Source: Prevotella sp. (GTDB taxonomy: Bacteria; Bacteroidota; Bacteroidia; Bacteroidales; Bacteroidaceae). From it: a stretch of 5,797 nt of DNA. Under the pieces are notes generated by a model that was not told the DNA's origin, searched no databases, and saw nothing but the letters and a program-made list of their open reading frames with translations. Positions 1 through 5,797 of the stretch are shown here, piece by piece. Location of the stretch: the NCBI GenBank assembly GCA_017424205.1, contig JAFPAS010000272.1:1-5797 (forward strand). Direction: 5' to 3'. Both the position numbers and the translations under genes were made by a program. The first letter of the stretch is position 1. Every line of letters starts with the position of its first letter.

Positions 1-371
1 ATGTCCATAGCGATAGTGCGCATTACAGGGCGTTTGCCAAAGAGTCTCTCAACAGCTGTCTGAAGGTCGGCCTTAGCAGCATAACCATCATTGTTGGCTG
101 TGATTACTTCAGATGCAGGCTTGTCCTCGTTCCAGAGAGTCACCTTATAAGTGGTAGTGTTTTCGTCAGATGCAGTTACTGTTGGCACGAACAACTGTAC
201 CATGTCGCCTTCTGCTGTTGCGAAGTCAACATCGGCAGCGGCTGCTGTGGCCACGGTAACAGTCTTTACCTCTTCCTCTGGGAATACCTGAGGAGTTGCC
301 CAGTCGGTATAATCTTCTGTGCAGCTTGCTGTCAGCAAAGCGATGCCCAGCATATAAAATATCTTCTTCAT
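1..371 (-). CDS. SusE/SusF-type outer-membrane lipoprotein (DUF5115-like), 5' part only
   Basis: This is the start of a surface lipoprotein gene cut by the left edge; 123 codons are visible with no stop. The protein opens MKKIFYMLGIALLTASC, a type II signal peptide with a lipobox ending in Cys17. The next residues, TEDYTDWATPQ, are acidic, as in Bacteroidota lipoproteins exported to the cell surface, and resemble the opening of DUF5115 / SusF-like proteins. The rest (residues about 30-123) looks like the N-terminal beta-sandwich module of SusE/SusF proteins, with TYKVTLWNED as a plausible strand. The carbohydrate-binding modules expected further on lie outside the window. The ATG at 369-371 follows an A-rich leader and is the only start that gives an intact signal peptide. 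As last gene after susC, susD and a susE-like gene, it sits in the SusF position and probably helps hold glycan at the cell surface. Family placement is from recalled sequence style; SusF identity is inferred from position. Confidence 0.8.
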   Translation of the reverse strand, partial: MKKIFYMLGIALLTASCTEDYTDWATPQVFPEEEVKTVTVATAAAADVDFATAEGDMVQLFVPTVTASDENTTTYKVTLWNEDKPASEVITANNDGYAAKADLQTAVERLFGKRPVMRTIAMD

Positions 372-390
372 AGTTTTATTCTTTTTTCTT
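372..390 (-). promoter_or_regulatory. A-rich translation leader of the SusF-like gene
   Basis: Read on the minus strand, the 19 bases before the ATG are AAGAAAAAAGAATAAAACT. There is no GGAGG-like Shine-Dalgarno motif. Bacteroidota are known to depend little on Shine-Dalgarno pairing and to favour A-rich, unstructured sequence just upstream of the start, which fits. The 3' arm of the neighbouring inverted repeat ends exactly where this tract begins. Confidence 0.5.
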
Positions 391-495
391 AGTTGGCGAG
401 CTGATTAGCTATTTGACTTGCATCTATTAACTTGTCAACTTGTTTACTTGTCAACTTGTCAACTTGTCAACTTGTCAACTCGCCAACTTAATTAA
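391..495 (-). repeat. Intercistronic octamer-repeat module A with flanking inverted repeat
   Basis: This fills nearly the whole gap between the SusE-like stop codon and the SusF-like start. On the plus strand, 391-404 (agttggcgagctga) and 475-488 (tcaactcgccaact) are inverted copies matching at 13 of 14 positions; the exception can form a G-U pair in the minus-strand transcript. Between and overlapping them is an array of 8-bp units. The edge 485-495 reads aacttaattaa and abuts the stop codon of the upstream gene. The 3' arm in transcript sense is followed by A residues, not U residues, so it is not a standard intrinsic terminator. It could act as an mRNA processing or stability hairpin, a protein-binding array or a dispersed intergenic repeat; the sequence alone does not decide. 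Confidence 0.75.
429..484. repeat. Direct tandem repeat, 8-bp unit, seven copies
   Basis: Seven consecutive octamers can be read on the plus strand: aacttgtc (429), aacttgtt (437), tacttgtc (445), aacttgtc (453, 461 and 469) and aactcgcc (477). The run 446-480 is a perfect period-8 repeat over 35 bases. Units differ only at the first base (A/T) or by C/T changes. The octamer does not preserve a reading frame and lies in a gene-free gap. The repeat itself is read directly; its role is unknown. Confidence 0.92.
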
Positions 496-1719
496 TTATT
501 CATTAGCAATAAACATATACTGACCTGTGATGTCGTTCAGGAATACTGTGTAGTTGCCAGCCTTAGCAGGAATGTTGGCACCATTCTGTGTACCAGCTCC
601 GTATGGGAACTCAGTAGCACCCCAGTTGTAATCCCAACCGCCATTAGCAGCAAACTTCAGTTCGTTGTCAGCCTCGAGAACGAGCTGTGTTGTCCACAAG
701 TGGTTCTCAGCGCCGTCGTATGTGAATGTTGGAGACATAACGTTGCCAGCAGCAGCGTCCCAGCCATTCTGTCCACCAGGCATTGCCATAGATGTGAACA
801 CATTTGGAGTAGTAGCAGTGTAAGGAGCGATAGAAACATCACCAGACTTAGTGTCGAGAGTGATAGTGTAGTAGCCCTGTGCACCATCCTTGATACATAC
901 GTTGCCATCTGAGTTGCCCTCGAAGAGAGTAGCGTCGATGCCAGAGAATGAGTCGAAGTTCTTCTGGATATCCCAGTTGCCTGGAATCTGAACCATCTTG
1001 AACTGACCGCCTGCTGGGAAGTAGCCTGTGTAAGAAATCTTACCAGTACCAGTAGCCTTGTCATATTCCTCGCCAGCGATAGTCATCAGAGGGATAAGAC
1101 CAGTGCCAATCTTGTCGGCGCCATTGCCCCAAGAACCGTCACCAATGCAGTTACCAACGAGATACCACAGAACAGGAGCGGCATCCTTCAGCTCTACATA
1201 GTAAGGGATAGTCTTAACAGTAACAACATTAGAATAGATTGTCTCAGCACCAGCAAGAACAGACATTACTCTTACCTTGATTTCCTGCTCGGCAGGAACA
1301 GCGTCTTGTGCCCATCCGGCAATCTGCTGAAGAGCCTTAGCCAACTTAGCTGCATTGAGTGTGCCCTTTGCCTGTGAGAAGATATCCTCGATAGTAGCAT
1401 AGTCAGCCTTAGTTGCGCCGCTTTCGTCGGCAGCAGCCTCGTCTGTTGATATAGTCCAGCTGTCAGCAATAGACACCTGCAACTGATACTGTGCGGCAAC
1501 AGGGAAGCCATAGTCAGGCTGCGACCATGTGAAAGGTATCTCTGTAGATGTGGCCAAGTCGATGGCTGTAGCCGCATAAGATGGTGTGTTCAGTTTGAAC
1601 GATGAAGTTGTAGGCTGCTGCAGTACTGGATTTGAGTCGTTGTCATCCTCGCATGCGGTAAACAAGCAGATGCTTAATAGCAACAGCAGTGATGATTTAA
1701 ATATATTTTTCATAATCAT
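496..1719 (-). CDS. SusE-like outer-membrane glycan-binding lipoprotein
   Basis: The gene encodes a 407-aa surface lipoprotein that probably holds polysaccharide at the outer membrane for the SusC/SusD importer; it has no expected catalytic role. Residues 1-22 form a signal peptide with lipobox LFTAC (Cys23), followed by EDDNDSN, an acidic stretch typical of Bacteroidota surface export. Residues about 35-170 look like the SusE N-terminal Ig-like domain, including IPFTWSQPDYGFP and ending near IYSNVVTVKT. Residues about 180-300 (from LWYLVGNCIGDGSWGN, with QIPGNWDIQKNF) and about 305-407 (with GGWDYNWGATEFPYG) look like two related beta-sandwich carbohydrate-binding modules with exposed-type Trp and Tyr. 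One N-terminal domain plus two binding modules, and the length, match the B. thetaiotaomicron SusE plan (about 390 aa). The start may be the ATG at 1719 or the one two codons later (1713), which gives the more usual MKN opening; the A-rich leader suits either. The ligand is not readable from sequence. Confidence 0.9.
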   Translation of the reverse strand: MIMKNIFKSSLLLLLSICLFTACEDDNDSNPVLQQPTTSSFKLNTPSYAATAIDLATSTEIPFTWSQPDYGFPVAAQYQLQVSIADSWTISTDEAAADESGATKADYATIEDIFSQAKGTLNAAKLAKALQQIAGWAQDAVPAEQEIKVRVMSVLAGAETIYSNVVTVKTIPYYVELKDAAPVLWYLVGNCIGDGSWGNGADKIGTGLIPLMTIAGEEYDKATGTGKISYTGYFPAGGQFKMVQIPGNWDIQKNFDSFSGIDATLFEGNSDGNVCIKDGAQGYYTITLDTKSGDVSIAPYTATTPNVFTSMAMPGGQNGWDAAAGNVMSPTFTYDGAENHLWTTQLVLEADNELKFAANGGWDYNWGATEFPYGAGTQNGANIPAKAGNYTVFLNDITGQYMFIANE

Positions 1720-1732
1720 TGTTTTTTTATTT
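1720..1732 (-). promoter_or_regulatory. A-rich translation leader of the SusE-like gene
   Basis: On the minus strand the bases before the first ATG read AAATAAAAAAACA, with no Shine-Dalgarno motif. This is the A-rich initiation context usual in Bacteroidota. It resembles the leader of the SusF-like gene: both follow the same CAACTAA end of a repeat module. Confidence 0.5.
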
Positions 1733-1839
1733 AGTTGACAAGTTAACGAGTTGGCAAGTTAACGAGTTATTTGTATCATACTTAACTAAAAGCATTAACC
1801 AGTCTGCTCGTCTACTTGTTAACTTGTCTACTTAATTAA
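1733..1839 (-). repeat. Intercistronic octamer-repeat module B, two opposed arrays around an AT-rich loop
   Basis: This fills the gap between the SusD-like stop codon and the SusE-like start. On the plus strand, units agttgaca, agttaacg, agttggca and agttaacg run from 1733 to 1764 with a partial fifth to 1769. The opposite orientation appears at 1805-1828 as tgctcgtc, tacttgtt and aacttgtc, followed by the edge tacttaattaa (1829-1839). Segments 1733-1756 and 1809-1832 are imperfect inverted copies, 19 of 24 positions matching plus one possible G-U pair, so the transcript could fold into a long stem with a loop of about 52 nt. Because both arms are periodic, several stem registers are possible. 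No U-run follows the stem in the transcript. Design, edges and unit consensus match module A, which argues for a shared origin. Function is not known. Confidence 0.75.
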
Positions 1840-1840
1840 A

Positions 1841-3448
1841 TTAATAACCATCATTCTGAGTTATTTCGCCCTTAACCTGAGCAGCAGGAATAGCAAATAT
1901 TATCTTGTAGTCCTCGATATTACGGCCTTCCTTTACGCCGCCCTTCCACTGCCAGTTGTAGTTGGTGTTACCAGCATACTTGCCATGGCGGATAAGGTCT
2001 ACGCGGCGGCGTCCCTCGAAGTAGAACTCACGGCTCCACTCGTCAAGGATGTCGTTCATAGAGAAACCAGCCTTTGTGGCAGCGTTAGCACGTGTGCGCA
2101 GGTCGTTGATTGCCTTGATACCCTCAGCAGTTGCTGTTCCGCCATTCTCGCGGGCTGTTGCCTCAGCGTATGTAAGGTAAGCCTCTGCCACACGGAAGAA
2201 GAAGAAGTCCATGTCAGGGAATGTTGCATCGTGACCAGCTGTGCCGTCGGTCTTGAAGTTAGTGAACTTAGCCACTGCATAACCGTCTTTGAAGTCGCCA
2301 AGATAACCCTTGGTGTTCTCAATGCTCTCGCGGCCAACACCATCAAACAGAGCGCGGTCGTCGCCAGCAGCCTCTGTCATGTTGTAAGAGTTTACCTGTG
2401 GCGCATTGCCGTCAGCGAAGAACTTCTTGATGAGGTCAGGGCGAGCCTTGTTACCACCCCAAACCTGGTCTGTGCCGTTTGTTGCGATAGGGTCGTTAGG
2501 ATTAGAGTGCATATCTGCATCGTAGGTAGAAGCGATGAGGTAGAGTGAAGTACCCCAGCTTGTGGTCTTCAAACCATCCTGCAGTATTGGGAACACACCC
2601 TCGTAAGCAGCATCGGTCTCACCATTGTCGCCCATGAAGAGCATCTGGTAAGCGCTCCAGCCGTTAACGCTCTTTGTGTTGAGCTTGTAAGGAGAGTCCA
2701 TAACCATCTTTGCATACTGTGCAGCCTTGCCCCACTGTGGAGTGCCTGTGTAAACCTCTGCGTTAAGGTAGAGGCGAGAGAGCAGCATCCAAGCAGCAGC
2801 CTTGTCAACGCGGCCGTAGTTGGCATCGCTTGACTTCTTTGCCTTAGCATCTGCAAGACCGTTTACAAGGTCGAGCAATTCTGTCTCCAACCATGTGTAA
2901 GCCTCTGCGCGTGTCATGCGTGCAGGCTGTGTCAGTGTTGTTGCGAATGGGATGTTTCCATAAGCATCCATCAACATATAATAATGTAATGCGCGGATGA
3001 AACGAATCTCGGCTGTCATTGTTGCATCATGACTGCTTGCTACCTCAAGATAGTGGTTGCAGTAAGAGATACCAGTTGTCAAACGAGCGTAATATCCATT
3101 AAGCATTGGATGTGATGCATCGTAAGTGTTGTAGCAGAAACTCTGAATACCATCGTCGCCCCAGTGGCAGATGGCCTCGTCTGTTGTCAACTCGTTTGAG
3201 TTCCACATCTGACGAACAAAACCTGTTGTACCGCCATCAAGACCGTCGATGTCGCAGTCGCCGTTGGCACCACCGTTACCAGCAAGCGCAATGTTAGCAT
3301 AGCACTTGTTGAACAAACCCTGAATATCGTAGTTCAGTGAGAGGTTTGGATCGATTGGTTCTACATCTAGGTCGCCAGTACAAGATGTCATTCCGAATGT
3401 CAGCGCAAGGGCTGCAGCAGGAATTATATTTTTAATATATCTTTTCAT
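1841..3448 (-). CDS. SusD/RagB-family outer-membrane glycan-binding lipoprotein
   Basis: The 535-aa product is a complete SusD homologue; such proteins cap the SusC barrel on the cell surface, bind oligosaccharide and deliver it for import. Residues 1-22 are a lipoprotein signal peptide ending MTSC (Cys23), followed by TGDLDVEP. The N-terminal SusD-like region contains the helical TPR-type signature AEIRFIRALHYYMLMDAYGN near 146-165. The C-terminal RagB/SusD signature spans about 415-490: FFFFRVAEAYLTYAEA, AINDLRTRAN and EFYFEGRRRVDLIRHGKY. Length is close to B. thetaiotaomicron SusD (about 550 aa). Asp71, Arg79 and Trp96 are spaced like the recalled starch-site residues Asp73, Arg81 and Trp98 of that protein, with Asp99 where it has Asn101, suggesting an alpha-glucan ligand; this was not checked by alignment. 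The ATG at 3446-3448 is the natural start because the signal peptide begins there. It lies 20 bp after the SusC-like gene, so the two are surely co-transcribed. Confidence 0.96.
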   Translation of the reverse strand: MKRYIKNIIPAAALALTFGMTSCTGDLDVEPIDPNLSLNYDIQGLFNKCYANIALAGNGGANGDCDIDGLDGGTTGFVRQMWNSNELTTDEAICHWGDDGIQSFCYNTYDASHPMLNGYYARLTTGISYCNHYLEVASSHDATMTAEIRFIRALHYYMLMDAYGNIPFATTLTQPARMTRAEAYTWLETELLDLVNGLADAKAKKSSDANYGRVDKAAAWMLLSRLYLNAEVYTGTPQWGKAAQYAKMVMDSPYKLNTKSVNGWSAYQMLFMGDNGETDAAYEGVFPILQDGLKTTSWGTSLYLIASTYDADMHSNPNDPIATNGTDQVWGGNKARPDLIKKFFADGNAPQVNSYNMTEAAGDDRALFDGVGRESIENTKGYLGDFKDGYAVAKFTNFKTDGTAGHDATFPDMDFFFFRVAEAYLTYAEATARENGGTATAEGIKAINDLRTRANAATKAGFSMNDILDEWSREFYFEGRRRVDLIRHGKYAGNTNYNWQWKGGVKEGRNIEDYKIIFAIPAAQVKGEITQNDGY

Positions 3449-3468
3449 GACTATTTTTGTTTTTAGAA
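3449..3468 (-). promoter_or_regulatory. Short A-rich susC-susD junction
   Basis: Only 20 bp separate the SusC-like stop codon from the SusD-like start. On the minus strand this reads TTCTAAAAACAAAAATAGTC, an A-rich leader without a Shine-Dalgarno motif. There is no terminator or promoter and none of the octamer units found at the next two junctions, which fits tight co-expression of the two partners. Confidence 0.55.
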
Positions 3469-5797
3469 TTAGAAGTTCAGATTCAAACCAACGATGAATG
3501 AAAGTGGACGTGGATAAAGCTCGTTGTCATATCCGTTGCCGATTTCTGGGTCGATGCCATCGTAGTTTGTAATAGTGAATACGTTAGATACAGTTGCATA
3601 CAAGCGGCCGCTGAGTCCCTTATATTTCTCGTCCTTGCCAAAGCCTTCGAAAGAGTAGCCTAAGGTGATGTTGTCGCACTTCAGGAATGAAGCGTTGTGA
3701 ACATAACGGTCAGAGAGCAGAGCTGTTGGAGAGTATGTCTGCCATCCGTCAGCAAGAGAAGCTACAGGACGGTTTGACAGGAAGTTGGTAGATGCCCAAA
3801 CCTCGTTCTTGTTCAAGTTGGCATTGCCAGACTCGATATTGCTGAATACATAGTTGTCGAAGCTTGCGCGGAGTGAGAAACCGAGGTCCCAGTTCTTGTA
3901 CTCGAGGCGTGAAGCAAATCCCATTGTTACAGGAGCTGCAGGACTCTTATAGAAGTAGCGGTCGCCCTCAGTAATCTGGCCGTCGCCATTGCGGTCAACA
4001 ACGCAGTTCTCGATAGCCTTGCCATCCTTGTCGTATGCCTGCTGGTATACATAGAATGAGTTGTATGGCTGGCCAACCTGGTTGTACTGCAGATACTTGT
4101 CTGTACCAATGGTGATACCAGTGTTAGGTACTGGCTGACCATCTGTAGATACGCCGCTCAGGTCGGTAATCTCGTTCTTGTTGTATGTGAAGTTGTAGTT
4201 CAGTGTCCAGAACAAATCCTTTGTGCGGATAGCCTTCCAGTCGAGAGAGAGCTCGATACCCTTGTTCTCGAGTGAACCGATGTTCTGCCATGCCTGGTTG
4301 CGGAATGCTGACATAGAAACTGTTGGAGCATAGTTCAACAGGTCTGTTGTCTCGCGGAAGTAAACATCAATGCTACCAGTGAGTCGCTGATCAGCGAAAC
4401 CGAAGTCAAGACCAGCATTGTAAGTTGTTGTTGTCTCCCACTTGAGGTCAGGAGTGAAGTTGTCTGGACGGTAGAGTGTACCATCGCCTGCCACTGGATA
4501 GAATCCGTTTGTGCCAGTAGACATAGAGTATGTAGGAATCCAAGCATAGTTGCTGCCTATATCCTGCTGACCAGTCTTACCATAACCAAGGCGGAGCTTG
4601 AGGTCTGACAACCAGTCGGCGTTCTTCAGGAATGCCTCTTCCTTAATCTTCCATGCAAGAGCGAATGATGGGAACAGTGCCCAGTGGTCTTTGAAACGTG
4701 AAGAACCATCGTAACGAACAGTAGCTGTAAGGTAGTAGCGCTCGTTGAGGATGTAGTTAGCACGTCCGAAGAAAGACACGAGGTAGTTCTCTGTCTTATA
4801 AGAGTATGGAGTGTGAGGACGCTCTGTACCAGCGAGTGTTGCATCGTTGTTGGTAAGAGGGTAGTAGCTTACATAGTCATTGTTCTGGCTATGATAGAAG
4901 TGCTGCCACTCATAACCACCCATGATGTCGAAGTGGTGGTTCTTGTTGAAGTCCTTGTAATACTGTGCGTATGTGCTCAATGAGAGGTTGCGCTTGAAAA
5001 TCTCGTCGGCTCCGTCGCTTCCATAGTAGATAGACTGTGGAGATGCAGGAGTAACGTATGTGTTCTGGCGGCCCTTAGAGATGTCTGCGCCAAGAGTCAT
5101 GTGCAGTCTCAAATCCTCAAGTCCATGAACCTTATAGTCGATGTCAGCACTACCGATGAATGCGCGGCTATGAGCCACGTCGTGCTTCTCGTTGAGGATT
5201 GCCAGAGGGTTCTTCTGTGCCAGATTGTTATATGTGTAAGGCCATGTGCTGTCATTGTAAGCACCTGCCATAGGCCACTCAAAGTATCCGCCGAAGTTGT
5301 TGAGAGCCTGGTTCATTGTTGTGCCAGGAACAAGTCCGTGCTCAGCGTCATACTGGTTGAACATAGCCTTGTGATACTCAGAAGTGAATGCGTGTGGATC
5401 CTGTGTTGGGTCGAATGCAATAGCGTCGCTGATAGCCTCGCCATTAGCAAACTGGCTTCTTGAGTACATACCCTTTGCGTTGAGGTTCAAGGTAAGATGA
5501 TCCTCGAAGAAAGAAGGGTTGAGGTTTACTGCAGCTGTGTAACGTCCGAAGTCAGAAGACTTGATGATACCTTCCTGGTTTGTGTAACCCAAAGATACAC
5601 GGTAAGGGAGGTTCTTCAGTGCACCGCTAACAGTAAGGTTATGGTCTGTGCTTATCGCTGTGCGCATAATCTCGTCCTGCCAGTCGGTGTTAGCTGTACC
5701 AAGAGCCTTGTAAGCATCGCTCTCCTCGCCCCAGATGTCCTTGATGAATGCACGGTACTCGTTGCCGTCCATCACGTCGATAGTCTTTTTCTTTGTG
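3469..5797 (-). CDS. SusC/RagA-family TonB-dependent outer-membrane transporter, 3' part
   Basis: This open frame runs in from the right edge: 775 residues are visible before the TAA at 3469-3471. Family members are about 1000 aa, so roughly a quarter is missing, including the signal peptide, the carboxypeptidase-regulatory-like domain, the TonB box and most of the plug. The first visible residues, TKKKTIDVMDGNEYRAFIKD, match the region just after the plug in SusC proteins. The GTG at 5773-5775 is internal, since the frame stays open upstream. Barrel signatures include YYLTATVRYDGSSRF followed by LFPSFALAWKIKEEAFL (about 4620-4740), LKLRLGYGKTGQQD (about 4556-4600), LKWETTTTYNAGLDFG (about 4400-4447), NIGSLENKGIELSLDW (about 4240-4290) and a calcium-loop-like DRNGDGQITEGDRYF (about 3955-4000). 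The protein ends GLNLNF, with the terminal Phe usual for outer-membrane beta-barrels. It should import SusD-bound oligosaccharides using TonB energy. The substrate is not readable from this part. Confidence 0.96.
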   Translation of the reverse strand, partial: TKKKTIDVMDGNEYRAFIKDIWGEESDAYKALGTANTDWQDEIMRTAISTDHNLTVSGALKNLPYRVSLGYTNQEGIIKSSDFGRYTAAVNLNPSFFEDHLTLNLNAKGMYSRSQFANGEAISDAIAFDPTQDPHAFTSEYHKAMFNQYDAEHGLVPGTTMNQALNNFGGYFEWPMAGAYNDSTWPYTYNNLAQKNPLAILNEKHDVAHSRAFIGSADIDYKVHGLEDLRLHMTLGADISKGRQNTYVTPASPQSIYYGSDGADEIFKRNLSLSTYAQYYKDFNKNHHFDIMGGYEWQHFYHSQNNDYVSYYPLTNNDATLAGTERPHTPYSYKTENYLVSFFGRANYILNERYYLTATVRYDGSSRFKDHWALFPSFALAWKIKEEAFLKNADWLSDLKLRLGYGKTGQQDIGSNYAWIPTYSMSTGTNGFYPVAGDGTLYRPDNFTPDLKWETTTTYNAGLDFGFADQRLTGSIDVYFRETTDLLNYAPTVSMSAFRNQAWQNIGSLENKGIELSLDWKAIRTKDLFWTLNYNFTYNKNEITDLSGVSTDGQPVPNTGITIGTDKYLQYNQVGQPYNSFYVYQQAYDKDGKAIENCVVDRNGDGQITEGDRYFYKSPAAPVTMGFASRLEYKNWDLGFSLRASFDNYVFSNIESGNANLNKNEVWASTNFLSNRPVASLADGWQTYSPTALLSDRYVHNASFLKCDNITLGYSFEGFGKDEKYKGLSGRLYATVSNVFTITNYDGIDPEIGNGYDNELYPRPLSFIVGLNLNF

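Larger units (their letters stand above)
1..5797 (-). other. Partial polysaccharide utilisation locus (susC-susD-susE-susF order)
   Basis: All four genes face the same way with gaps of 20, 121 and 124 bp, and no convincing promoter or intrinsic terminator was seen between them, so a single operon is likely. The order transporter, SusD lipoprotein, SusE-like lipoprotein, SusF-like lipoprotein is that of the starch utilisation system. The operon promoter should lie beyond the right edge, before the missing start of the SusC-like gene. Enzymes and a regulator (SusR-like, hybrid two-component or ECF sigma/anti-sigma) are not in the window, so induction and substrate remain open. Confidence 0.85.

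Noticed and set aside
429..484. CRISPR array
   Set aside because: The 8-bp units are directly adjacent with no unique spacers and are far shorter than CRISPR repeats; no cas gene is present.
391..488. Rho-independent terminator at the inverted repeats in either gap
   Set aside because: In the transcript the stems are followed by A-rich rather than U-rich sequence, loops are long (about 50-70 nt), and the next gene starts about 20 nt later.
657..1064. Other-frame minus-strand open frames inside the SusE-like gene (also 1272-1577)
   Set aside because: They overlap the lipoprotein frame fully, and have Ser/Leu/Thr/Arg-rich, low-information sequence and no initiation context.
1757..1808. A separate promoter for the SusE-like gene in the AT-rich spacer
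   Set aside because: I looked for the Bacteroidota pattern (TTTG near -33, TAnnTTTG near -7) on the minus strand and found no convincing pair; the AT-rich spacer alone is not enough.
1985..2548. A 187-codon plus-strand open frame opposite the SusD-like gene
   Set aside because: It lies wholly antisense to a clear SusD coding sequence, has a Val/Ser/Cys-rich composition typical of a reverse-frame shadow, and shows no leader or recognisable domain.
5101..5463. A 120-codon plus-strand open frame opposite the SusC-like gene
   Set aside because: It is antisense to conserved SusC barrel sequence, and its Val/Cys/Ser-rich product resembles no protein I know; best explained by codon bias of the real gene.
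5773..5775. GTG as the true start of the SusC-like gene
   Set aside because: The frame stays open to the window edge, the residues before it continue the SusC pattern, there is no signal peptide after it, and the protein would lack its plug domain.

Overview
The window carries one co-directional gene block on the minus strand, so transcription runs from high to low coordinates. It reads as the susC-susD-susE-susF order of a Bacteroidales polysaccharide utilisation locus. The likely host is a member of the Bacteroidota, probably Prevotellaceae (Prevotella/Segatella-like). The reasons are the SusC/SusD pair, three lipoproteins with acidic residues after the lipobox cysteine, A-rich translation leaders without Shine-Dalgarno motifs, and moderate GC content. 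Genus is an inference from style and was not tested by database search.

Layout in transcription order. The first gene (3469-5797) is the C-terminal three quarters of a SusC-like TonB-dependent outer-membrane transporter; its N-terminus lies beyond the right edge. After a 20-bp gap comes a complete SusD-like glycan-binding lipoprotein (1841-3448, 535 aa). A 121-bp gap with a repeat module follows, then a complete SusE-like surface lipoprotein (496-1719, 407 aa) with an N-terminal SusE domain and two likely carbohydrate-binding domains. A 124-bp gap holds a second repeat module of the same design. Last is the first 123 codons of another SusE/SusF-type (DUF5115-like) lipoprotein (1-371), cut by the left edge.

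In the Sus model, SusD caps the extracellular mouth of the SusC barrel and passes oligosaccharides to it for TonB-driven import, while SusE and SusF hold glycan on the cell surface. No glycoside hydrolase, regulator or inner-membrane transporter is visible, so the substrate cannot be fixed. The susCDEF order and some SusD residues that appear to match the starch site of Bacteroides thetaiotaomicron SusD make an alpha-glucan such as starch the leading guess.

The genes are ordinary for the phylum. The unusual part is non-coding: two intercistronic modules (about 391-495 and 1733-1839) built from a degenerate 8-bp unit, WACTYGYY on the plus strand. Each has arrays in both orientations that can fold into a hairpin, a shared WACTTAATTAA edge next to the upstream gene's stop codon, and a shared CAACTAA plus A-rich edge next to the downstream start codon. 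Neither is present at the tight susC-susD junction. They may be RNA-processing or stability elements that set SusE/SusF levels relative to SusC/SusD, or a dispersed intergenic repeat family.
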